Position numbers and translations under genes: made by a program. A DNA stretch of 19,257 bases, taken from assembly GCA_047634635.1 (NCBI GenBank), contig JBLIIE010000102.1, positions 1 to 19,257 on the forward strand, given 5' to 3'. The notes beneath the pieces were generated by a model that was not told the DNA's origin, did not search any database, and saw only the letters and a list, made by a program, of their open reading frames with translations. The stretch is from Granulosicoccus sp047634635 (GTDB lineage: Bacteria; Pseudomonadota; Gammaproteobacteria; Granulosicoccales; Granulosicoccaceae). Below are positions 7,968-15,988 of the stretch, piece after piece. How positions within the stretch are numbered: position 1 is the first letter of the stretch; each line of letters begins with the position of its first letter.

Positions 7968-9503
7968 TCATTCCTTGTCTGAGTAATACAGATATCCACG
8001 TCTTTCAACTGTCGGGAAAGCGTCGCCGCGACGCACGTAATGGGTATTTTGTGTAAGTGGCCGAGGTGTGAAATCCCATTTCTCTTCTCGCCCGATAGAC
8101 AATGCAGTGTCTACAAGTTTTCTATTGATCTGTGATTGAATTACATCATCAAGCAAGGTGTCCAACGGCCAGGTTTTTTCGGCCAGAGTGATGAGCCGAT
8201 CCTCGTCTGGATGACCTTTGCCTGCAAGGTTGGTCAGCTCCAAGGGGTCAGCAGATAGATCAAATAATTGAGTTGGATAAGCGCGAGACAGCGTGAGTTT
8301 AAGGTCTCCGTCCCGAACACAAACGCGAGGTGCAGTGGTGCCACCGTCGATATGTTCTGCAAACACTGGATGGTCGATGGATCCTCCACTGAGAGCAGGT
8401 AGTAGGCTGTGTCCATCGAGTGGTGTCTTGATATCGTCAGTACTAATGCCTGCCATGTCCAATAGTGTTGGAAATAAATCGATTAACGAAACTGGTGACG
8501 ATTCATAGCCCGCTGCATAGGCTGGGTGCGAAATAATGAGTGGCACCTGTATTGCCGGGTTGAACAAGGTCTTTTTAAACCACATACCTCGTTCGCCAAT
8601 CATGTCGCCGTGATCGGAGGCAAATATTACAACCGTATCATCGGAGAATCCGCTGTCGTCCAATGCTGACATGAGCTTACCGAATAGATCATCTACATAA
8701 GAGATCATTCCGTAGTATCCTCTTCTCGCATTTCGATAGTCGGTATCGTTCAGCTCGCATTTATCTTGTCCGTAGTGGTAGTACAGCGATTGGCTATGAG
8801 CGTCACGTTTTTCTACGGGAATAGAAGGAACCTTAGCTTTATCAATCTCCTCGTTGCTATACAAATCCCAATACGGCTGAGTCGTGACATAGGGATCGTG
8901 AGGATGAGTGAGTGAGACGGTAAGCATAAATGGCCTTTTGTCGTCGCTACGGGCACGTGTATATAGCTCTCTTACTGCATGATGAACGACATCTTCGTCA
9001 TAATCTATCTGCATGGATCGGGCAACAGGGCCAGCGTCTCGCACTGTATCAATGGTGGAGACGCCAAACGTGTAGGCGCGCTCTTCATTCTTGTTGTAGT
9101 CCCGAAAATCCGCATCAGGCGTCCAGGACATATCAGCAGGGTATATTTCGGTGGTAAGCCGCTCTTCGAATCCGTGGTATTGATCAGGCCCAACAAAATG
9201 CATCTTTCCGGAGATACAGGTGTAGTAGCCGTTTAGTCTTAGGTAGTGTGCAAACGTGGGTGTTGAGGCGGTAAATTCAGCACCATTGTCGTACGCACCG
9301 ATTTTCGATGGTAGCCTGCCAGCCATCATGCCAAAGCGTGATGGCGCGCAAAGCGGGTAGGGGCAATAGGCATTTTCAAAGACCATTGCACGTTCAGCCA
9401 ATGCGTCGATATTCGGTGTTTTGCAAACAGTTCCTCCATAAGCCTTAAGCGCAAATGAGGTAAGCTGATCTACCATGAAAAGAATGATGTTGGGTTTGTT
9501 CAT
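7968..9503 (-). CDS. betC: Choline sulfatase (choline-O-sulfate to choline plus sulfate)
   Basis: A type I sulfatase of the alkaline-phosphatase fold, 511 residues, cytoplasmic (no signal peptide). The FGly site is C52 in LCAPSR. Metal and catalytic residues are visible: D12 (FMVDQL), R56, K100 and H102 (SGKMHFVGPDQYHGFEERL), H200 (THPHDPY), D297/H298 (SDHGDMIGE) and K310/K311. The blocks YDNGAEF, GKMHFVGPDQ, TEIYPADMSWTPD and QLFDLSADPLELTNL match choline sulfatase rather than arylsulfatases. So does the C-terminal tail with QSQINRKLVDTALSIGREEKWDF. The start codon lies 3 bases after the stop of the upstream deacylase gene, so it is probably translated by coupling. It converges on the aap operon. 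No betAB genes are adjacent, so further oxidation of choline would rely on genes elsewhere. Confidence 0.88.
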   Translation of the reverse strand: MNKPNIILFMVDQLTSFALKAYGGTVCKTPNIDALAERAMVFENAYCPYPLCAPSRFGMMAGRLPSKIGAYDNGAEFTASTPTFAHYLRLNGYYTCISGKMHFVGPDQYHGFEERLTTEIYPADMSWTPDADFRDYNKNEERAYTFGVSTIDTVRDAGPVARSMQIDYDEDVVHHAVRELYTRARSDDKRPFMLTVSLTHPHDPYVTTQPYWDLYSNEEIDKAKVPSIPVEKRDAHSQSLYYHYGQDKCELNDTDYRNARRGYYGMISYVDDLFGKLMSALDDSGFSDDTVVIFASDHGDMIGERGMWFKKTLFNPAIQVPLIISHPAYAAGYESSPVSLIDLFPTLLDMAGISTDDIKTPLDGHSLLPALSGGSIDHPVFAEHIDGGTTAPRVCVRDGDLKLTLSRAYPTQLFDLSADPLELTNLAGKGHPDEDRLITLAEKTWPLDTLLDDVIQSQINRKLVDTALSIGREEKWDFTPRPLTQNTHYVRRGDAFPTVERRGYLYYSDKE

Positions 9504-9506
9504 GAA

Positions 9507-10064
9507 TTATTCGGAATCAAAATCAATCTGGGTGACGGGATGATTCCAATAGTCGAGTAGTTTTAGCAAGTCAACTGTTTGAACTCGAGTGCTGTGAGTG
9601 TTCCGGCATGGGTGAAGATAAATCCACTCGTGAGCCAGAATGGAGTGCTGGAAAAAGACCTGTACGGCGCCGCCATGATCGTTTATGAGCGCTAGCGGGG
9701 AGACTGAGCCTGGGACAACCCCTAAGAATTTACCGAGTCTTTCGGTACTGGCAAACGCAAATTGGCCACCTGTCATCTTGAGCCTGTCACGCAAGCCGCG
9801 AAGATTCACGATGTGGTCTTGTTCTACAACAAGAAGAAACATTCTTCCTTTTTTATTCCTGAGGAAGAGATTTTTTGTGTGAGCGCCTGGATCATCGTAG
9901 GACACTGTTTTTGCCTCGTCAACGGTGTATAGCGGTTTGTGTACAACCGTTTGATGATGTATGCCTAACGTATTGAACAGCGCAAGAACGTCTTCTGCGG
10001 TTGCTGCAAGTTCGCCGTTTTCCAGCACGATGGTTTCAGGGTCAGGTCTGTCTGAGTGGCTCAT
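9507..10064 (-). CDS. prdX: ProX/YbaK-family aminoacyl-tRNA editing deacylase
   Basis: A stand-alone editing-domain protein that in known members hydrolyses mischarged Ala-tRNA(Pro) or related tRNAs. The 185-residue form from ATG 10064 fits the family (about 165-180). Motifs: HKPLYTVDEA, GAHTKNLFLRNKKG (60-73, with the conserved K64), TGGQFAFASTERLGKFLGV, and PGSVSPLALINDHGG. A farther ATG at 10151 would add 29 residues of unusual composition (MNTSPSCILRCTISRK); I take that as untranslated because the family homology starts after residue 30. The ribosome site is weak for either start. It is the first gene of a two-gene unit with betC. Confidence 0.85.
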   Translation of the reverse strand: MSHSDRPDPETIVLENGELAATAEDVLALFNTLGIHHQTVVHKPLYTVDEAKTVSYDDPGAHTKNLFLRNKKGRMFLLVVEQDHIVNLRGLRDRLKMTGGQFAFASTERLGKFLGVVPGSVSPLALINDHGGAVQVFFQHSILAHEWIYLHPCRNTHSTRVQTVDLLKLLDYWNHPVTQIDFDSE

Positions 10065-10326
10065 AGCCGCCAATTTAATAGAGGTGGTCTGAGTATCATA
10101 CATTTTACGCGATATGGTGCAGCGCAGAATACAACTGGGACTGGTGTTCATTCGATCGATTGTACTTAAGTTGAGGCATATGCTTTCAGAAGTGTGATCG
10201 AGATAGCTGATTTATCTAAGGTAATCTGATTGTAATAGTTCTTGCTCACCAGACATCTGCAAATGTGGAAGAATTTAACGGGAGTCTTACACGCGAGACA
10301 CAAGCAACTTACAATTAAGCTTTCTC

Positions 10327-12252
10327 ATGAATTTATTCCTGTCTGTCCTTGTCGTTTTTCTGCTTTTTCCAGTAGTGTCTACTGCACAGCAAACCCAGTT
10401 TGAATCCAGCTCGACAGAGCGAGCGTTTACCGCCAGCACACTAGTTGATGCCCGGATGGGTTTTATGTCTACTTATGGTTTAATCCCAAAGGACTGTGAT
10501 CCGATCAATGGTGCGTGGGTGTGCTCTGAATTCAACGTAAGCGATGCTACTCTCGTCTCGCAGCCCCTTGCATCTGCCCCACTCATTGGGGCTTGTACAG
10601 CTTATGGTTCAACATTGGATGGCGCTCAAACCGAATTCAGTGCGGCGTGTCCCTGGCGGGTCAGAGAAACCTGCGATCCACTGAATAGTGGTGGATGGGC
10701 ATGTTCAACTGCAAGCATCGCTAGTTCAGTCAATGCGGTGAATACCTTAAATACTTACGATGAAGAAGCAATTTCTCCCCGATCTCCAATTTTGCATACA
10801 GTAGAAAATGACGTGTGTACAGCCTATGGTCTAACGTTGGATGATGCTCAAACCGAGTTCAGTGCAGAGTGCCCATGGCAGGTAAGAGAGACGTGTGATC
10901 CTTCGTCTGCTGGGGGATGGGCGTGCTCAACAGCAAAGATCGGCACATCCACCAATGCGCTTAATACCCCAATCGAATCAGCTGCCACAACCGATACAAG
11001 TATCGCGACACCTAATGACATCAGTTTGCTTCAATTAGAAGCAGAGAACGTTGGGTACAACAGTTCTCTTTGGAGCAAGAGTGAAAATGGGCTTGTCTAC
11101 ACAGGTCCTAATCGATATCTTTTTACCAGCCGAAACGACGATGCAAATCTGGTCTTCGATTTTATGATTCCGATTTCAGGTGCTTATCGGTTTACGATGC
11201 GTTCACGTGCTGGCGTCGGGAATGATCCTTCTGAGCCGCCTAATGATATCTGGCTGAAAGCTCCCGGAGAGGAGTGGCTGAAGGTTTATATGTTGCGTGA
11301 CGGCAGTTGGCAGATTGATGCTATTGGAGAGCGCAACAACACTCATTCTCGTGAGCTCAACACATATGAGCTGAGCGCCGGCGCTCTGCAGGTGATCGTG
11401 TCTGGGCGCTCGAAGGGCCATATCCTGGATTGGGTTGCTTTAAAGCTACAGGATGTTTCAGTGACTGTGGATTCCAGCGCAGTATCGGGAACCGGCGTTA
11501 TGAATACCACTTATCAACAGGGGGACTTACTAATAATCGCACACGATAGCGGTCCTGATACTGATGACATGCAGGCTATTGTTGCCAATAGGATGATCAT
11601 GGATGCGTATCCAACCGTTAACTATTTACTGGTAGGTGCCACACAAGGCCATGGCTGGACGAATCCCACAGTGGGCAGCGAATCTCATACTCAGTCCTTG
11701 TTTCCTGCCTGGGTTAATGCCAAAGCCAGTACCAGCGGCACCACAAGCTTTGATGGTACATCTGTCATTAAAATAGCTGATGATATCGAGGAAACTCTGA
11801 TCAATGGTGGGACTGCGCATATCGCTGAAGGAGGCCCGAGCGATTTTACCGCGGAGGTGATTCGATTATTGCAGTCTCGCGGTGTGCAGGCGCAAGCGTT
11901 GAAACGAATACGGGTTGTTCAGCATAGCGCCGGAGCCAGTGCGTGGAACGAACAACAAACCAGTAGGTCGAATTTGGCTTTGGTTAAATCAGCTGCCACG
12001 TGGGTTCCCATCGCCAACGGTAATATTGGCGGTAACGCCACAGCAGATTTTCAGGACCCTGCCAGCTCCTCGATGTGCCAGCGTTTTATGAACTCAGCAT
12101 CGACTAGTCGGTATTCCAGTCAGTGGGCATGGGCTTACGCAAAGATAGGAGATACCCGCAAATGTGATCAATCAGATTCTGTAGAACTTTTATACATACT
12201 GAATGACACAACGACCAAAACTTTCGATCAGTTCACTTCTCGCTACATGTAA
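10327..12252 (+). CDS. Secreted multidomain protein: Cys-rich repeats, CBM-like module, nucleoside-hydrolase-like (DUF1593-like) domain
   Basis: Exported protein of 641 residues, with a signal peptide (1-20, cleavage after VVSTA). Residues 90-140 and 164-214 are two near-identical repeats (CTAYGxTLDxAQTEFSAxCPW, then ETCDPxxxGGWACSTA), each with four Cys. A degraded half-copy lies at 50-67 (YGLIPKDCDPINGAWVCS). A beta-sandwich-like segment, about 233-376, starts LLQLEAENVGY and ends DWVALKL, as in CBM6/CBM35-type modules. The C-terminal part from 399 has IIAHDSGPDTDDMQAI (D407, D411, D413, D414), the DxGxDxDD pattern of DUF1593 proteins in the nucleoside-hydrolase superfamily. Later blocks are GGPSDFTAEVI, VVQHSAGASAWNEQQT and WVPIANGNIGG. 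Its reaction is unknown; hydrolysis of an N- or O-glycosidic bond on an algal or cell-wall substrate is a guess. No clear ribosome site, but the signal peptide fixes the start. Confidence 0.75.
   Translation: MNLFLSVLVVFLLFPVVSTAQQTQFESSSTERAFTASTLVDARMGFMSTYGLIPKDCDPINGAWVCSEFNVSDATLVSQPLASAPLIGACTAYGSTLDGAQTEFSAACPWRVRETCDPLNSGGWACSTASIASSVNAVNTLNTYDEEAISPRSPILHTVENDVCTAYGLTLDDAQTEFSAECPWQVRETCDPSSAGGWACSTAKIGTSTNALNTPIESAATTDTSIATPNDISLLQLEAENVGYNSSLWSKSENGLVYTGPNRYLFTSRNDDANLVFDFMIPISGAYRFTMRSRAGVGNDPSEPPNDIWLKAPGEEWLKVYMLRDGSWQIDAIGERNNTHSRELNTYELSAGALQVIVSGRSKGHILDWVALKLQDVSVTVDSSAVSGTGVMNTTYQQGDLLIIAHDSGPDTDDMQAIVANRMIMDAYPTVNYLLVGATQGHGWTNPTVGSESHTQSLFPAWVNAKASTSGTTSFDGTSVIKIADDIEETLINGGTAHIAEGGPSDFTAEVIRLLQSRGVQAQALKRIRVVQHSAGASAWNEQQTSRSNLALVKSAATWVPIANGNIGGNATADFQDPASSSMCQRFMNSASTSRYSSQWAWAYAKIGDTRKCDQSDSVELLYILNDTTTKTFDQFTSRYM
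10594..10968 (+). repeat. Two tandem 51-codon repeats inside the secreted protein gene
   Basis: Copy 1 is 10594-10746 and copy 2 is 10816-10968, separated by 69 bases. Shared DNA blocks include TGTACAGC, GATGCTCAAACCGA (GATGGCGCTCAAACCGA in copy 1) and TGCTCAAC. Differences fall mostly at third codon positions, which indicates an old duplication kept for its protein sequence. The two copies keep all four Cys and both Trp. Confidence 0.85.
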
Positions 12253-12269
12253 AAACCGAGGTGTAATAA

Positions 12270-12300
12270 AGCCCCGAGCTTCAAGCCGAAGGTCGGGGCT
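12270..12300. terminator. Bidirectional terminator between the secreted protein and porin genes
   Basis: AGCCCCGA (12270-12277) pairs perfectly with TCGGGGCT (12293-12300). Inside, CTTC (12279-12282) pairs with GAAG (12288-12291) around a 5-base loop. On the plus strand CATTTAGATT follows; on the minus strand TTTATTAC follows. It lies 17 bases after the plus-strand stop and 35 bases beyond the end of the convergent porin gene. Confidence 0.85.
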
Positions 12301-12335
12301 CATTTAGATTACTACGGATGTTACGGCCCAGGATT

Positions 12336-13289
12336 CTACTTATCTGCGCCCACGATACTCAAATCAAACTTAAACGTGGCACGAACGATAGTTTCTGCAT
12401 CTGCGGCTGTGTCGTTATCGATAGTTTGATATTCAAAATACATTAACGCACCATCACCGATAGATTTCGAGTATCCCAAAGTGGCATAGAATGGGTCATT
12501 ACCTGCGCTACCGTTATCTTGTTGATTAATGATCGCATAAAAATCGCCCATAGAACCTGCCACAGTAATGTGATTAACATCATCAACGGCATTGGCAAAC
12601 TCTTGATCAGCCATTTGAATGGTTAACGCTAGATTGACAGGCCCAACTGGACCACTGGCTAACAAACCTATCAAGGTGCCGCCATCGTCCGCACCATCAT
12701 CAGCTTGAGATGAGACTCCAAGACCCACTGTGTAATCATTAATGGCGTAGTTCACGCCAAACTCAATCTGATCTAGAGCATCGTTGTCTACATCATTTGC
12801 CTGTGCACTTATTGAGGCCGCATAGGATAGGTCACCTGTTGCTCCACTGTATTTCAACACTTGCGTTTCACGACCACATTCTTCTTGCGTCCAGCAGCTG
12901 CCCCACCACGCAATGTCGGTATTCGAAGAGATCTGATCGTAAAATGCAGCGTATTGTGCACCAACTTTTACGGTACCAAATCCACCTTGCACACCTGCCC
13001 ATAACTGACGGGTTCGGTCAATACCTGAGGTGCCACGGGAGTTGTTGTCAGGGTTTATGCCAAACTCCAGCCGAGCGACTCCAGTCAAACCGTTACCTAA
13101 ATCTTTGTCTCCTGACCATATCAAGCGTGACCCGAAATTTTGCAGGGCGAGATCGTTGTCAGTAGTATCATTATCGACCATCGTAAGTCCAATTCTTACG
13201 CTGGCTGTGAGCTTGCTGCTATCAGCAATGGTATTGCTTGCTGCGCCCAGTGCCGTAAGGGCAATAGAGGTAATTACTAGTTTTTTCAT
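12336..13289 (-). CDS. Gram-negative general porin
   Basis: An outer-membrane beta-barrel channel of the Gram-negative porin superfamily (Porin_4 type), 317 residues. The signal peptide is 1-22 (MKKLVITSIALTALG, cleavage after NTIA). Typical blocks are SRLIWSGDKDLGNGLTGVARLEFG, RTRQLWAGVQGGFGTVKVGAQYAAFYD, and alternating amphipathic strands rich in Asp and Asn. A possible disulfide loop, C132 to C138 within WWGSCWTQEECG, is flanked by three Trp; it lies where the constriction loop of such porins is expected. The last residues (FKFDLSIVGADK) do not end in the usual terminal Phe. The start is supported by an AAAGGAAA ribosome site just upstream. It is transcribed alone and ends at the shared terminator. 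Confidence 0.88.
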   Translation of the reverse strand: MKKLVITSIALTALGAASNTIADSSKLTASVRIGLTMVDNDTTDNDLALQNFGSRLIWSGDKDLGNGLTGVARLEFGINPDNNSRGTSGIDRTRQLWAGVQGGFGTVKVGAQYAAFYDQISSNTDIAWWGSCWTQEECGRETQVLKYSGATGDLSYAASISAQANDVDNDALDQIEFGVNYAINDYTVGLGVSSQADDGADDGGTLIGLLASGPVGPVNLALTIQMADQEFANAVDDVNHITVAGSMGDFYAIINQQDNGSAGNDPFYATLGYSKSIGDGALMYFEYQTIDNDTAADAETIVRATFKFDLSIVGADK

Positions 13290-13490
13290 TTCAAATTTCC
13301 TTTGCTAGTGTATTGGGCTTAAAAAAATGTTTAGTAATTATTACAATAGTTAATGATTGAGTGGAAGTCCACAGCCTGTAATAAATTCCCGCAATGGGCT
13401 ATGTCTTAGCGAAATTATTCTTGCGTGGATCATTAACATGGTCTACCTAGTCCATTATTTGAAGTAATGCAATAAAATTTTGATATATAT

Positions 13491-13521
13491 TTGAATACGA
13501 AAAATACAAACTTGTATTCAA
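13491..13521. promoter_or_regulatory. Operator-like palindrome upstream of the acyl-CoA synthetase
   Basis: AATACAA (13503-13509), a 2-base spacer and TTGTATT (13512-13518) form a perfect 7-2-7 palindrome. An overlapping perfect arm pair, TTGAATAC (13491-13498) and GTATTCAA (13514-13521), shares its right arm. It is centred about 64 bases before the GTG start of the synthetase gene, in an AT-rich promoter region. The ATACAA/TTGTAT half-sites suggest a dimeric repressor; the regulator is not in the window. Confidence 0.5.
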
Positions 13522-13574
13522 CACTTTAAGCTTTAGCTGAACGCATCTATCTAACATCTTTGTGAGACGATTCT

Positions 13575-15236
13575 GTGATAAAAAAGCGTAGTACCTTTGA
13601 GCAACTTAAAACTGAATTTAAGTGGCACATACCAGAGTTTTACAATATCGGTGTGGATGTGTGTGATCGCTGGGCGGAACAGTCTCCTGAAAAATTAGCC
13701 ATTATCGACGTTGGTTTTGATCACACGCATAAAGAGTATTCCTATAAAGACATTCAATTATTCAGTAACCAATTAGCCAACGCCTTAATCAGAAAAGGCA
13801 TCACTACTAATAATCAGTGGCCTGATCGTGTGGCTATCTTGTTGCCGCAGTGTGTGGAAACAGCCGTTAGTCATATTGCTGTATTCAAATTGGGTGGAAT
13901 ATCGATTCCTTTGTTTACGCTGTTTGGTCAAGATGCTTTATTGCACCGTTTGAAGGACTCTGGTGCCAATGCACTCATAACTAACTCTGCTGGTTTGGAT
14001 AAAGTTCGTCAGATTAGACAAAAGCTCCCTGAGCTTGACTGCCTGATCACTATCGATGCCGCCACGGATGACGCAGAAAACATCCATGCTGTTTGTCAGA
14101 ACGAGCAGGCTACATTTAGTGCAAAGAAAACCAGATCAGACGATCCTGCATTATTAATCTACACCAGCGGCACCACTGGAAACCCCAAGGGTGCATTGCA
14201 CGCTCATCGTGTACTTCTCGGACATTTGCCGGGAGTCGAGATGAGTCACAATTTCCTGCCCGTTGCAGGTGATAGATTTTGGACACCTGCAGATTGGGCA
14301 TGGATTGGCGGACTGCTCGATGTATTACTGCCAAGTTTGCACCACGGCATACCTGTTGTGGCGCATCGTGCAGTTAAATTTGATGCTGCTCAAGCGGTTC
14401 AACTAATGAAAAAATTCGGTGTGCGAAACGCATTTTTACCACCTACCGTATTGAAGATGATGCGAAATTTGCCGGATGATAATTTCCAAGGCTTGTCTAT
14501 CCGATCCATTGGTAGTGGAGGAGAGTCGTTGGGTGCTGATTTAATAGATTGGGGTAGACGAGTGTTTGGTACCACAATCAATGAATTTTACGGTCAGACG
14601 GAGTGCAACATGATTGTATCCTCCTGTTCGGCCATTGAGCGCACAAGTGTGGGCTGCATGGGGCGCGCTGTACCTGGGCATGACGTAAGTATCATTGATC
14701 CGTTAAATGGTGTCTCTATAGACGATGGCTGTGAGGGGGCCATCGCCGTCAAAGCTCCGAACCCAGTTATGTTTATCGAGTATTGGAATAATCCAGTAGC
14801 CACCCGCAACAAATTTGTAGAAGGTCCTGATTGCCAATGGTTACTCACTGGCGATAGGGGTATTCGTCAAGCTGATGGGCAGATCCGGTTTGTTGGTCGA
14901 GATGATGATGTCATTACCTCTGCTGGATACCGTATAGGGCCCGCTGAAGTTGAAAATTGTCTGGTTTCCCACCCATCAGTGCAATTGGCGGGTGTCGTAA
15001 GCAAACCGCACAACATGAGAGGTGCAATTGTGGTTGCCTATGTGAAGTTGCAAGAAGGGTTTTTACCCACTGGTGAGCTATCCAGAGAGCTAGCTGATTG
15101 GGTTAAAGTTCGCTTGGCAGCGCACGAATATCCCAGGGAAATTAATTTTGTCACGGAATTACCAATGACCACTACCGGTAAGATAATTCGAGCTACGTTA
15201 AGAGCTTGGGCGCTCAACGGTTTGAGTGCAGAGTAA
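13575..15236 (+). CDS. AMP-binding acyl-CoA synthetase (ACSM/acetyl-CoA synthetase-like)
   Basis: An ANL-superfamily ligase that activates a carboxylic acid with ATP and joins it to CoA, in the cytoplasm. It has 553 residues. Motifs: the P-loop YTSGTTGNPKG (196-206), the substrate-side block RFWTPADWAWIGGLLDVLLPSL, the A5 motif NEFYGQTECN, LLTGDRG, the hinge VGRDDDVITSAGYRIGPAEVE, and the C-terminal catalytic Lys K536 in TTTGKIIR. The HAHRVLLGHLPGVEMSH and PADWAWIGG blocks match a clade often labelled acetyl-CoA or medium-chain acyl-CoA synthetase in marine bacteria. The acid substrate cannot be read from sequence. The start is GTG at 13575; the N-terminal STFEQLKTEFKWHIPEFYN matches the clade. 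It converges on the bicupin gene with a 65-base gap. Confidence 0.88.
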   Translation: MIKKRSTFEQLKTEFKWHIPEFYNIGVDVCDRWAEQSPEKLAIIDVGFDHTHKEYSYKDIQLFSNQLANALIRKGITTNNQWPDRVAILLPQCVETAVSHIAVFKLGGISIPLFTLFGQDALLHRLKDSGANALITNSAGLDKVRQIRQKLPELDCLITIDAATDDAENIHAVCQNEQATFSAKKTRSDDPALLIYTSGTTGNPKGALHAHRVLLGHLPGVEMSHNFLPVAGDRFWTPADWAWIGGLLDVLLPSLHHGIPVVAHRAVKFDAAQAVQLMKKFGVRNAFLPPTVLKMMRNLPDDNFQGLSIRSIGSGGESLGADLIDWGRRVFGTTINEFYGQTECNMIVSSCSAIERTSVGCMGRAVPGHDVSIIDPLNGVSIDDGCEGAIAVKAPNPVMFIEYWNNPVATRNKFVEGPDCQWLLTGDRGIRQADGQIRFVGRDDDVITSAGYRIGPAEVENCLVSHPSVQLAGVVSKPHNMRGAIVVAYVKLQEGFLPTGELSRELADWVKVRLAAHEYPREINFVTELPMTTTGKIIRATLRAWALNGLSAE

Positions 15237-15301
15237 AATCATCCAGGTTTCAACGTGAACTTTGCATCACCACCACCCTATACATTCCAGCCCACATGCC
15301 G

Positions 15302-15970
15302 CTAAGACTCTAGAGATGTTAGATGGCCAGATTTGATCCAGACGTACGCACCTGCCTGGCCAGCAATAGCCTTGACAGTGCTATTCACAGGGCTCCGTAA
15401 CCATGACTGTTTTTCAAGGTGGTCATCGGTTTCGATAAAGCTACCTTCGAGTACCAATATCTCAGCACCGCCTGTTGCATCTACTTCAACCGAGACGCCG
15501 GGCATCCATCGCTCAAAGCGGACGTCTTCATGAGCGTCCCGATACAGTGGTGATACGCTCACACCGTCCCTATGCCTATCGAGCACTGATCCGATCTTAT
15601 GTCTATTGGCATGTATAAAAGTTCTATCATCGGGTTGAAATTGCCACAATTTGACGAAAATCGTGCATCCCAAGGTTGAACCTGGACGGTGTTTCGATTG
15701 TGGTGGGTTTCGAATGTAAGATCCTGCTGGCCAGTCACCATAATCGTCCTCAAAGACGCCGTCGAGCACGATGAATTCCTCACCACCTGAATGAACATGC
15801 TGGGAAAAGTGGCTCTCTGGAGCGTATCGGACAATGGTTGTAACGCGGTCGTTTTCAGTACTTATACGATCCAGTCTGCGTCGCTCAACCCCAGGCATGG
15901 GACTAGATTCCCAGGCAAGATTTTGTCCGTGCATCACAACTCTTTTTGAAAAATCACCGTTTACATTCAT
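15302..15970 (-). CDS. ChrR-like cupin protein (bicupin, no anti-sigma domain)
   Basis: A 222-residue double cupin of the Cupin_7/ChrR-like family. The first cupin has the metal ligands H58, H60, E64 or E65 and H94 in HVHSGGEEFIVLDGVFEDDYGDWPAGSYIRNPPQSKH-type order (blocks HSGGEEF and PPQSKH). The second half (GGAEILVLEGSF) keeps the fold but lacks the His ligands. Classical ChrR has an N-terminal zinc anti-sigma domain with Cys and His; that part is absent, so this is not an anti-sigma factor by itself. A metal-dependent dioxygenase or sensing role is possible. The start at 15970 has an AGAGAAG ribosome site upstream. Divergent from the RidA gene with 85 bases between. Confidence 0.8.
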   Translation of the reverse strand: MNVNGDFSKRVVMHGQNLAWESSPMPGVERRRLDRISTENDRVTTIVRYAPESHFSQHVHSGGEEFIVLDGVFEDDYGDWPAGSYIRNPPQSKHRPGSTLGCTIFVKLWQFQPDDRTFIHANRHKIGSVLDRHRDGVSVSPLYRDAHEDVRFERWMPGVSVEVDATGGAEILVLEGSFIETDDHLEKQSWLRSPVNSTVKAIAGQAGAYVWIKSGHLTSLES

Positions 15971-15988
15971 TTGAGTCTTCTCTGCTGG

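Noticed and set aside
10065..10151. N-terminal extension of the ProX/YbaK-type protein from the upstream ATG
   Set aside because: Residues before the ATG at 10064 match nothing in the family and would make the protein too long; no ribosome site supports the upstream start.
13575..15236. Naming the CoA ligase DmdB (methylmercaptopropionate-CoA ligase) as part of DMSP breakdown
   Set aside because: No other dmd genes are present, and the N-terminal and HAHRVLLGHLPG blocks point to a different ACSM-like clade.
15302..15970. Calling the bicupin an anti-sigma factor
   Set aside because: The N-terminal zinc-binding anti-sigma domain is absent and no ECF sigma gene is adjacent.
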